Source of the DNA: Azorinus chamasolen
Lineage: Eukaryota > Mollusca > Bivalvia > Cardiida > Solecurtidae
DNA: 64,000 bases
NCBI GenBank assembly: GCA_963576725.1
Contig: OY755242.1
Location: 29,686,725-29,750,724 of the forward strand
Direction of reading: 5' to 3'
Position numbers and translations under genes: made by a program. Below the pieces are notes generated by a model. The model was not told where the DNA came from. It made no database searches and saw only the letters and a program-made list of their open reading frames with translations. Positions 19,132-27,325 of the stretch are shown here, piece by piece (the first letter of the stretch is position 1; the number at the start of each line of letters is the position of its first letter).

Positions 19132-19256
19132 CTTAATGCAGGTCGAAAGTTATGCATAACGTTTCTCCAGGAGCTTTCTGCATTACTTTGGTCCTGCATT
19201 AAATAACCACCTGCTATCAAAGACACCAATTTATGTTCATTAGTGGTCGTTTAACC
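19132..19256. mobile_element. P-type MITE, right part
   Basis: The hairpin (CTTAATGCAGGTCGAAAGTT ... CCTGCATTAAATAACCACCTGC, centre CTCCAGGAG) is followed by TTAGTGGTCGTTTAACC. The left end was lost at the LINE junction. Confidence 0.65.
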
Positions 19257-19786
19257 TTTAGCCTGCTAAACAAACTTGTCGGTAAAATACTTCCCCAACT
19301 TCAGTCGTCAGAGTTGATTTATTTTGTAGTTGTTATTCAACAATACGACCAGCGTATCAAACAGTTTGGATCCTAGTAATTAGCTTAATTAGTTTGTACA
19401 TTACTTGTACTTATGATTTTAAAACTCGAATAAGACAGAATTGGCTTGAGATACACAGTAAATTCGTTTGATCGAAAAATGAATTTATACATTTAGTCGA
19501 GTTACACCTTGTACATCTAACTGCTGCTTTTTGGTTTTGCATAGTAAAAACTATAAATCCGTCTACTACAGCTTATATATAATACATCTGTAGAATCAGA
19601 TTTGTATTATTAATAAGCAAACTTTTGAACTTCTACAGGGGCTGTCTGATATTTGTCTACACTGTTTGCAAAAGGAACATAGAGTATCCTTGTCATATAA
19701 AAGGTTAACATAACACATCCGCTACTTGGTGTTCAGAAAGAAAATTTCTAACAAACCACGGGAGATAACTTTATTGTTTTATTTGT
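19257..19786. other. No gene; worn T5/T1 cores
   Basis: TCAAACAGTTTGGATCCTAG near 19355 and GGGGCTGTCTGATATTTGTC near 19637 are remnants of TTAA-MITE cores. The duplicated region U1 begins to match U2 at about 19787. Confidence 0.45.
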
Positions 19787-20004
19787 GAACATTTAAAAGA
19801 GTTACCTTTCTTCTGTTACTCGGACATTGTCCCTTTGGCTGGTAGAAACGCTTTGACAAACATGATTGACCCTGTAGGAGTCGTCTGATCGGGATCCACT
19901 CTGTTTACTTATTGAATTATATTGATCTAGCTCATTCCATTAGTTTCTGCCATTGCTACAGTTTTCTTCTGTTCACAAGGTTTAGATTATACAGTAAAAA
20001 TTGT

Positions 20005-20230
20005 TTTAAACTTTTCTTTCAGATGGACACAGAATAGATACAGATCAGACGACTCCTATAGGAGCCGTCTAATCAGGGTCTGCTCTGTTTGCTAATGGAA
20101 TTTTGAAATATCTGTTTCTTTAGTTTCTAAAATGTCTATAATATTCTACATTCCATATTTCGCTGTAACTATTTTGTCCATGAATATTTTGAATATGTTG
20201 AAATTTGGAATAAACGCAGAACAGGTAAAG
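20005..20230. mobile_element. T1 MITE (U1 copy)
   Basis: Left part TTTTCTTTCAGATGGAC worn; core ACAGATCAGACGACTCCTATA with GGAGCCGTCTAATCAGGGTC; right end ACAGGTAAAGGG then TTAC. The U2 counterpart is at 31284. Confidence 0.65.
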
Positions 20231-20235
20231 GGTTA

Positions 20236-20333
20236 CGCTACCACCTGCTGATCACACAGAGTCGTCTTAAAAATGAAGACAGTTGCTTAAAGATGAAATA
20301 TCTTTATATTTGCCGTTTTAACAGTTTTTACTG
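20236..20333. mobile_element. P-type MITE remnant
   Basis: GCTACCACCTGC is a right hairpin arm. Further right, TGCCGTTTTAACAGTTTTTACTG is a P right end. Shared with U2 (to about 31565). Confidence 0.5.
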
Positions 20334-20689
20334 TATATGTATAAACTATAATGATCACCCACCACATAAGCAGTGATTTTGTCAGAATATGTGATTTTTT
20401 ATAATCGAAGGGCCATAGCTCTTCCAACTGTAATCCAACCAGGTTGTTGTAACAATAAGCACATTGATGAAGTTCTCGTTAAAGTTCGTTGACATCCAGT
20501 TCGTAGTTGCTGAGAAATAGACCGTACAATAAACTTGCCCAGGTCCATCCGCCGGCAGACCGACGGACCTGGTACATGTAGTAAGGTCCCGCCGCAGCCT
20601 TTGCCGACTGCACCTTCATTTTTTTTTAAACAAAGTGGATGATCTCTTCATATTTTCACACAAAAAAACAATTATCCATTTGCTTGCGA
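20334..20689. other. No gene; conserved between units
   Basis: The sequence around GAAGGGCCATAGCTCTTCCA and CAGACCGACGGACCTGG recurs at 31635-31830 with a poly-C insertion there. It looks like old dispersed-repeat sequence; no coding frame. Confidence 0.45.
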
Positions 20690-20905
20690 GTCTTTTAAAT
20701 CCTTTACAAACAGACTGAGGCCAGACGACTTATGTAGGAGCTGCCTGCCCAGGTTTTGCTCTGTGTGGCTATGATTTAATATACATGTAGACCTGATTCC
20801 ACAGATTAGGTCATGATAAAGCCCTGCTGTTCACAACTTCACAGTGCCATAAATAAATATTCACGGTGTCATTATTCGTGCATGAATATTCATGGAGTAA
20901 AGACT
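20690..20905. mobile_element. T1'-type MITE (U1 copy)
   Basis: Core GAGGCCAGACGACTTATGTAGG with CTGCCTGCCCAGGTTTTGC; right end ATGAATATTCATGGAGTAAAG. Counterparts at about 32143, 45520, 51320 and 63840. The termini are worn. Confidence 0.6.
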
Positions 20906-21107
20906 TACGGCTTTGTAAACAGTCTTGAGATAGATTAATTACAGGATGTAAAAGAGAGATTTTAGCAGGGTTTAAGTTAATATTTTTTTAGTTATGAAAA
21001 TTGAATAGTGCTTAAGCCGGTATAAGAGGGCTTAAGTAGTGTTACACATTGAATCTTCTCATAAACAGACTCAATAAAACCGAGTCTTTAGTTTACCCTG
21101 TTCGCAT

Positions 21108-21260
21108 TGAAACAGGTGGTAGCTTAATGCAGGACAAAAGTAATGCAAAAAGGTCCTTAAGGGGCTTTCTGCATTACTTTGCCCTGCATTAAGCAGCCAT
21201 CTGCTTTATAAGACTATAATGCTCAATAAATAAATGACCACTTAACACAGGTGCTAGTGT
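21108..21260. mobile_element. P-type MITE core (U1 copy)
   Basis: GGTGGTAGCTTAATGCAGGA with complement, centre GTCCTTAAGGGGC; right end ACCACTTAACACAGGTGCTA. U2 and U4 copies at about 32722 and 52765. Confidence 0.7.
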
Positions 21261-21261
21261 G

Positions 21262-21596
21262 GTAGGGAGAAGTATTTTACACGCAAACATCAGAGAAGAA
21301 TCTAAGTAATGGATCAAAATTTCTTTTTATTACAGATTTGTGATTAATTGGTGCATAAATTTGATCGTCATTAACACACTGGGTGTTTTTCGGTACAAAA
21401 TTTAACAATGTGCGCTATTACAGTTGCTTATTTATATTAAGGTTAGGTAACCGATTATTATTTTATGTCTTCCCCAGAAAAAAATCCAAGGTCATTAATT
21501 CTAGACACATTCCATTACATGTACAGGAATTAGAAGAAGTCATCTTAATTGAGCTCACGTTTTGTCGAGTCTGCTGACCGAACCTTTGTTGGTAGT
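21262..21596. other. No gene; single-copy-like sequence shared by U1, U2, U4
   Basis: Recurs at 32875-33200 and 52905-53210. The open frame at 21383-21577 is not preserved in the other copies, so it is not called. Confidence 0.5.
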
Positions 21597-21769
21597 AAAT
21601 ACCACCGACTTCAGTTGCCAAGGTTACTGTATCTTACATTTGTTTCAGGCAACACGGTCAGAGTATCAGACAGTTTGGATCCTGCCGAGTTGCCGAGTTA
21701 CTCGGCGTCTCATCTGGATCCAAAGTGTTTGCATATGTAATATCTCATCCTCCCTCAGCATGCTAAGGG
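21597..21769. mobile_element. T5 MITE (U1 copy)
   Basis: Core CAGTTTGGATCCTGCCGAG, centre CCGAGTTACTCGG, partner CATCTGGATCCAAAGTG. Right end GCTAAGGG before TTAA (21770-21773). Copies at 33205 and 55998. Confidence 0.7.
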
Positions 21770-21849
21770 TTAAACAGGAAACATTTAGTTTGGAAGCTTT
21801 CTGCATAATGAATTCGGCCTTTTTCTAATATCCACACTATCTGACACTG

Positions 21850-22276
21850 CAGTAGAGTCTGTCTTAAGTGGCCAATCATTTTTGTAATAGGAGTCTTAAA
21901 AGCAAGTGGTAGCTTAATGCAGGGTTAAAGTAATACAGAAAGATCATATAGAAGCTTTCTGCATTACATTTGACCTGCATTAAGCTACCACTTGCCTTAC
22001 AGACCCATATTAACCCATTACCTCATGGGCTATTTTTAGATACAATCTCTTTGTATAAGTCTACCGAAAAGGAACATTAACTAGAGAAAAGGAAACTTTT
22101 AGATTTTTGTAGTTTGAAACCATTGTGATAAATGGAGCATTTGCTCCTATAGGAGCAAATGCTCTATTTATCACAATGGTTTCACAAAATGACTTTTACA
22201 GAGTCGTCAAAAGTCATCAATATGAGGGAATGGGTTAAGACTCTTTTTTGATGGCCTCTTAAGACAGGTTCTGCTG
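21850..22276. mobile_element. P-type MITE split by T6
   Basis: Ends CAGTAGAGTCTGTCTTAAG and GACAGGTTCTGCTG. T6 sits in its right arm at ACCCATATTAA. The U2 copy (33464-33651) shows the same P element uninterrupted. Confidence 0.85.
22014..22234. mobile_element. T6 MITE (TTAA-flanked), absent from U2
   Basis: 221 bases between TTAA (22010-22013, 22235-22238). The hairpin is the same as at 13491-13710, centre TTTGCTCCTATAGGAGCAAA. The paralogous site at 33613-33616 has one TTAA and no insert, which proves the ends and target duplication. Confidence 0.93.
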
Positions 22277-22654
22277 TAGATTGAGTGTAATGAAGGAGTT
22301 ATTTTTAAAAACGTTTACATTTACGCATCTTATCTGGACATCTGTCTATGAAAGCATGCGTTTGATTATTGCATAATGAACTCCCGGTGGATCTTTCTGC
22401 ATTAACACGCGTAAACAATTATACGACCTCGTGAATACTCATTCACTGATTTTGTTTTTATAAAGAAAATTCCAAAGAACAAAATTTGTTTTGTTTTATC
22501 ATGACAGAGACTGTAGAATCAGCTCTCCATTCGCCGTTTACTCCGTAAATACGCCTTTCCAAAGAGCAAATGTCTGATCAGGGTCTGCTTATGGTATAAT
22601 ATAGATATTCTCCAGGATCCAATCTATTTGACACTACACTGTTATTCCAAATGG
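22277..22654. other. No gene; worn T1 relic
   Basis: About 22500-22610 contains CATGACAGAGACTGTAGAATC and TGTCTGATCAGGGTCTGC, remnants of a T1'-type core. Shared with U2 (33690-33840). Confidence 0.45.
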
Positions 22655-22830
22655 CACCGTTGTGATGGTATGGTAGCAAACAGTTTAGACCCTGATCAAA
22701 GTGTCCCTTCTGGGTGTTTGATTAAGATGACAACCTCTTCGACATTATTCACAATTGATTATGACATATAGACATTATGTAATGTCTGAATAGTGTCCTT
22801 TCATAATTAAGACACCCCTTTTTGAAATCA
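22655..22830. mobile_element. T7 MITE (U1 copy), worn
   Basis: GGTAGCAAACAGTTTAGACCC with TGATCAAAGTGTCCCTTCTGG. The termini are diverged. U2 counterpart near 33865-34035. Confidence 0.5.
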
Positions 22831-22949
22831 TTCATACTTGAATAGGTGGTGTATGGTATTTGTCCTATTATTATAATGACACCGGCTTTTGAAATGTACT
22901 CAATAGCGTTTTATGGATAGCCATGTGATGTGTAATACCCCGGTATACA

Positions 22950-23110
22950 TGCAGTGAAACCTCTCTATATTGGCTATTGAAAGTGTTCTGGGTTTTTTTT
23001 ACAGATAAGTGGTAGCTTAATGTTGGGTAAAGTAATGCAGAAAGCTCCTAATGGAGCGTTTGGTCAGACATGTATGGCTAAACTAAAAGTAATGCAGAAA
23101 GCTCCTATTG
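22950..23110. mobile_element. P-type MITE left half, partly reiterated
   Basis: CAGTGAAACCTCTCTATATTGG is a P left end. Two arms ending GCAGAAAGCTCCTA follow (about 23035 and 23092). The second is cut by the LINE fragment that follows. Confidence 0.6.
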
Positions 23111-23113
23111 TTG

Positions 23114-23905
23114 AATACATAAATAAAAAAGACACATTAGAGGTAAAGATTCAAATTAGAATTAAAATCTCCCAGTTTGTTTAATGTAAGTATGCACGGC
23201 AGAAAAAAAGGTGTTTTATTGTCATCATCACTCAATTCTAAGTTACCGAACAACAAAGTATCCGTGTTTAGAGGATGGTAATTTCGCGTGGCATTAAAAA
23301 GGTTTACTCTCTGTTCTTGGAAAATACTACATCTAAAGAAGTAGTGATGTGCATCTTCAATTTCATTTGAGCGATTACACATTGTGTTTGGGTTAAGGTG
23401 ATTTTATTAAATAAATCACTCTTCAAATTGCTACAGTGGTTTCTTATTTTAGCGTGCATAACAGATAAACGTCTATCTCCAAAACAATAAAAGGATGGAA
23501 CAAAACAATTATTTGGGCTATAAGTCAATAAAATCAATATAAAATCAATGTTAATAGTGTTCCATAAATCTATTGACGATGGAATACACGAATGTTTTGA
23601 AATAGTTGTTCTAGTAAAGGGAACTTCGGTGTTTCCTCGATTTCGCAAAGCATAGTGGGTTATCTCCCCTACACTGGGTGGTAACAAGTCACTTATGTAT
23701 GATGGAACCATATTATGATGAGTTTTGTACATGAAGGATAATTTCTGCACTTTACGTCTTCTTGAAAGAGAATCCCATCCACATTCACGATAGAGATTGT
23801 CAAGGGATACGGATCTAGTGAGACCAGTTACAATACGAGCGGCTTCATTTGCATTTTTTCCAAAATCTCTGAGCAATGTATAGAACAGCCATCCCAAACT
23901 ATTGA
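23114..23905 (-). pseudogene. LINE reverse-transcriptase C-terminal fragment (CR1/Jockey-like)
   Basis: Two frames (23897-23304 and 23382-23137) together give the C-terminal part of a LINE ORF2. It starts near AARIVTG, continues through CGWDSLSRRRKVQKLSFMYK, LPPSVG and SSIDLWNTI, then CNRSNEIEDAHHYFFRC, the cysteine/histidine motif common after LINE RT domains. A frameshift separates the two parts and the RT palm motifs are absent. It interrupts a P element and is missing from U2, so it entered U1 after the duplication. The exact clade is uncertain. Confidence 0.78.
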
Positions 23906-23908
23906 AAC

Positions 23909-24098
23909 TCCGCTAATGCGACCACCTAAAAGATGTATAATTCTAGTTATTAGATGCAGGCTTAATGCAGGACAAAAGTAATGCAGAAAGCTCCAACATG
24001 AGTTTTCTACATTACGTTTGTCCTGCATTAAGCAACCACCTGTTTATAAAGACATCCATGTTTATTCATGAAGTGGTCGCATTAGAGAGGTTCTACTG
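23909..24098. mobile_element. P-type MITE, left tip cut
   Basis: Begins CCGCTAATGCGACCACC, directly after the LINE fragment; hairpin GCAGGCTTAATGCAGGAC with complement; right end GAGAGGTTCTACTG. Confidence 0.7.
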
Positions 24099-24154
24099 GT
24101 TCACCCTGCAGTAAGCAGGGTTGGCAGACTACAAGTGGTTAGTGTATTAAAATT

Positions 24155-24312
24155 AGGGAAAAGTAAACAGGTGAATTTCTAAGAGATGTATCTGCAAAAC
24201 AAACAGATGAACTTCTAAGAGATGTATCTGCATTCTGCAAAATAAACAGATGAACTTCTAAGATATGTATTTGCAAAATAAAAAGATGAACTTCAAAGAG
24301 ATTTATCTGCAT
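24155..24312. repeat. Minisatellite, about 35 bp unit (U1)
   Basis: About four units of AACAGATGAACTTCTAAGAG plus ATGTATCTGCAAA. Copy number and sequence differ in U2 (34923-35068) and U4 (57178-57300). Confidence 0.85.
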
Positions 24313-24402
24313 ACCGTTCACAATGCACTAACCATTTACTACAGGAATATTCATGTCAGAGATACTGGTTGTATGAATATCAACTTGCTTAATTTTGTAT
24401 AA

Positions 24403-24637
24403 CCCTTTACTCCATAAATACGCCTTTATACACCTTTGCAAACAGAGTAGACCCTGATCAGACGTTCCTATAGGAGCCATCTAATCCGGTTATGCTCTGT
24501 TTGCTTATGATATAATATGACTCTACGGTTTCTGTCATGGTATAAAAATCCCGTGTCCATGTGTTTTTATAACAAATTAACCTAATTAATATTCATGACG
24601 TCGTTATGCCTTACATGAATATTCATGATGAAAAGGG
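24403..24637. mobile_element. T1' MITE (U1 copy)
   Basis: CCCTTTACTCCATAAATACGC at the left, GATGAAAAGGG at the right, ATAA at both flanks. Core GTAGACCCTGATCAGACGTTCC, partner CCATCTAATCCGG. U2 and U4 copies are at about 35163 and 57393. Confidence 0.7.
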
Positions 24638-24689
24638 ATAATGGTGTCCCAAACAATGAACATATTAGGCAGAAACTATATAATTTTAT

Positions 24690-24834
24690 CTATGTTGTTT
24701 CATAATCAAACAGAGCAGACACTCATCGGACAGCTCTGACATGAGGCGTCTGATCAAGGTCTACGCTGTAAAGAGTCGCCGTTTGCCAAAGTGTCAAATG
24801 GTGACAAAATGTGTATTTATGGAGTAACAGGTTA
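24690..24834. mobile_element. TTAA-MITE right part
   Basis: AAACAGAGCAGACACTCATCGG opposite GTCTGATCAAGGTCTACGC, then GGAGTAACAGG and TTAA (24831-24834). Shared with U2 and U4. Confidence 0.55.
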
Positions 24835-25269
24835 AGCTACCACCTGTCTGTATAAAAGTTTCTTCAAAACTTTTATCCGGTTATACCCCTTTATGCTCTA
24901 TGAGCGTCTTTAACACTTTTGCAAACTGTGTAGACCCAGATCAGAGGGTTCTATTTGCTTATGAAATAAAATGGATCTGATTCTGCAGGGTTAAAGATCC
25001 AGACATTTACAGTCCTCGTCTCGGTGTTCGTTGAAGCGAGGGTTTACCATAGGTGTCGCATAATCGGATCTTACAACACAACTTATCATAAGCTTTCAAA
25101 TGTTATTATTAAACACAGAATAGAACTGAATGATGTTCAGTTTATGCAATACAGTTCACCACAATACCTATAAAAGTAAAAATACAAATATTACATGTAT
25201 TACATTGTTTAATTCAATGTCACCATGATGCCATATAAAAAAAAGTGTTGAGTTAAGCTCTATTATTAA
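24835..25269. other. No gene; sequence shared with U2 and reused in U3
   Basis: 25050-25230 matches 35782-35978 with some divergence, and that U2 segment is the one found as an orphan at 45953-46149. AT-rich, no coding signal. Confidence 0.5.
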
Positions 25270-25773
25270 CTCTTTCTCACATATAAACGCCTTTTCACGC
25301 TTTTTCACGCATTTGCAAACAGAGTAAACCCAGATCAGACAGACGACTCATTTGGCAAAATAATTCTTATATTATTTTGCCATTTTAAAAATGAATCTTA
25401 TTCATATTCATGTTGTCATTAATTCAGACTTGGTAACATTTTAATTGCACCTGCGGTAAAACCTTGCTATACTGGTCACATCATGAGTAAGCGTTGGGAT
25501 CTATAGGTATAGGAGAAAATGACTGCTGCACCCCTTTCTCCGCAAAATGCACTTTTACGTATTTGCAAATAGAGTAGGCCCAGAATAGACGGTTCTTGTA
25601 GGAGTCATCTGACCTTGGTGTGTTCAATTTGCTTAAATGAAGTAATACTTGTCTGATTCAACAGTTCTGCCATGATAAATATTCATATCGTTCATAATGT
25701 TATTATAACAAATCAGTTAATATTAATATGCATGATGTCATTATTTAGGCATAAATATTCATGGAGTAAATGG
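25270..25773. mobile_element. Two merged TTAA-MITE relics
   Basis: TTAA at 25266-25269 before CTCTTTCTCACATATAAACG. Another start-like CCCCTTTCTCCGC near 25532. The right end is GGAGTAAATGG before TTAA (25774-25777). Cores GTAAACCCAGATCAGAC and GTAGGCCCAGAATAGAC are worn. Confidence 0.5.
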
Positions 25774-25890
25774 TTAAGTTAATACTGTTTAAGTAATATA
25801 GAAAACTCTCATAGGAAATGTCTGTATCACTTTCTTCCTGCAAGTTTCCTGTCACCAATCATAAAACACAAGTTTAAATATGGCAGATTC

Positions 25891-25989
25891 CACTGTAAAA
25901 CCCCTCTAAACCAGACGTTAAATTTGGTATAAATATATCTTGAAGTCAGGTGGTAGCTTAATGCAGATTGAAAGTCATGCAGAAAGCTA
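25891..25989. mobile_element. P-type MITE left half, cut at its centre
   Basis: Ends GTAAAACCCCTCTAAACCAG and GGTGGTAGCTTAATGCAGA; stops at GCAGAAAGCTACTC, where a CA-rich repeat and the zinc-finger gene begin. In U2 the same P element continues with its right arm (37161 on). Confidence 0.65.
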
Positions 25990-26030
25990 CTCACGCACGC
26001 ACACACGCACGCACGCACACACACATACAC
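25990..26030. repeat. (CACG)n/(CA)n repeat at the zinc-finger stop codon
   Basis: About 40 bases of CACG and CA units end directly at the stop codon of the minus-strand zinc-finger gene. The other two full copies have much longer repeats in the same place. Confidence 0.85.
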
Positions 26031-27152
26031 CTATAAGGGTTGCTCCCCTGTGTGTATTCCCGTGTGCCTTACTAAACGTCTTCGATCAGAAAATGATCTA
26101 TCACACACTACACAGTTGTAAGGTGTCTCTCCAGTATGTATTCTCCTGTGTGTTACTAAACTGAATTTATTGGTAAATGATTTTTCACACAAATCACAGT
26201 TGTAAAGCCTTTCTCCTGTATGTATTCTCGTGTGCCTGAGTAAATTGCATTTTTCAGTAAATGACTTTCCACACACATCACACGTGTAAGGCCGCTCTCC
26301 TGTATGTATTCTCGTGTGCGTGAGTAAATTGCTCTGTTCAGTAAATGACTTTCCACACACATCACACGTGTAAGGCCTCTCTCCTGTATGTATTCTTGTG
26401 TGCGTGAGTAAATTGCGCTGTTCAGTAAATGACTTTCCACACACATCACACGTGTAAGGCCTCTCTCCTGTATGTATTCTCGTGTGTGTGAGTAAATTGC
26501 CTTGCTGAGTGAATGACTTTCCACACACATCACACTTGTAAGGTCTCTCTCCTGTATGTATTCTCGTGTGCCTCAGTAAATTGCGCTGTTCAGTAAATGT
26601 CTTTGCACATGCATTACACTTGTAAGGTCTCTCTCCTGTATGTATTCTTTTGTGATTGAGTAAATTGCATTGCTGAGTGAATGACTCTCCACACACATCA
26701 CACTTGTAAGGCCTCTCTCCTGTATGTATTAGTGTGTGCTTGAGTAAACTGCTTTGCCGAGTGAATAACTTTCCACACACATCACACTTGTAAGGCCTCT
26801 CTCCTGTATGTATTCTTGTGTGATTGAGTAAATTGCCTTGTTGAGTGAATGACTCTCCACACACATCACACTTGTAAGGCCTCTCTCCTGTATGTATTCT
26901 TGTGTGCTTGAGTAAACTGTCTTGCTGAGTGAATAACTTTCCACACACATCACACTTGTAAGGCCTCTCTCCTGTATGTATTCTTGTGTGCTTGAGTAAA
27001 CTGCCTTGCTGAGTAAATGACTTTCCACACATATTGCACTTGTAAGGCCTCTCTCCTGTATGTATTCTCGTGTGCGTGACTAGAAGAGATAGATGTTTAA
27101 ATGATTTCCCACACACATCACACTTGTAAGGCATCTCTCCTATGTGTACCAT
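26031..27152 (-). CDS. C2H2 zinc-finger protein, 13 fingers (U1 paralog)
   Basis: 373 residues made almost wholly of 13 tandem 28-residue fingers joined by TGERPY linkers, ending GEQPL and TAG. All 13 keep both cysteines and both histidines (CDVCGKSF...H...H). Such arrays bind DNA, each finger reading about three bases, in the nucleus. No KRAB, BTB, SCAN or ZAD domain is visible in this frame. The ATG at 27152 is a convenient start inside a degraded finger, because the same frame runs upstream as FNRLSNLLRNT; the true start may lie in an upstream exon. Compared with U2 and U4, changes cluster in the recognition helices. The stop codon abuts a CA repeat. Function and expression are unknown. 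Confidence 0.85.
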   Translation of the reverse strand: MVHIGEMPYKCDVCGKSFKHLSLLVTHTRIHTGERPYKCNMCGKSFTQQGSLLKHTRIHTGERPYKCDVCGKLFTQQDSLLKHTRIHTGERPYKCDVCGESFTQQGNLLNHTRIHTGERPYKCDVCGKLFTRQSSLLKHTLIHTGERPYKCDVCGESFTQQCNLLNHKRIHTGERPYKCNACAKTFTEQRNLLRHTRIHTGERPYKCDVCGKSFTQQGNLLTHTRIHTGERPYTCDVCGKSFTEQRNLLTHTRIHTGERPYTCDVCGKSFTEQSNLLTHTRIHTGERPYTCDVCGKSFTEKCNLLRHTRIHTGERLYNCDLCEKSFTNKFSLVTHRRIHTGETPYNCVVCDRSFSDRRRLVRHTGIHTGEQPL

Positions 27153-27262
27153 CGTATTTCTGAGTAGATTTGATAGCCGGTTAAATGTATCTCTCCTGTA
27201 TATACTCTCACGTGCTGTACTAGATTTGCCTTCTTTGGTTTCAAAGTCACTTTCTCACTATA
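27153..27262 (-). pseudogene. Two degraded zinc fingers upstream of the U1 gene
   Basis: In the frame of the main ORF FNRLSNLLRNTMVHIGE is the second half of a finger. In another frame KKANLVQHVRVYTGE is the second half of the one before. A frameshift lies between them and their cysteines are not in place, so the array was once longer. The U2 to U4 copies show the same decay. Confidence 0.7.
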
Positions 27263-27325
27263 TATCCTCTCTAATGTTAAATATAATGCCATATAAATGT
27301 GCCTCTTAAAAACCACTATTGTTAA

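Noticed and set aside
26156..26533. Additional open frames inside the zinc-finger genes (repeating MCVESH... motifs)
   Set aside because: They are out-of-frame shadows of the 84-base finger repeat; the same occurs in U2, U3 and U4.
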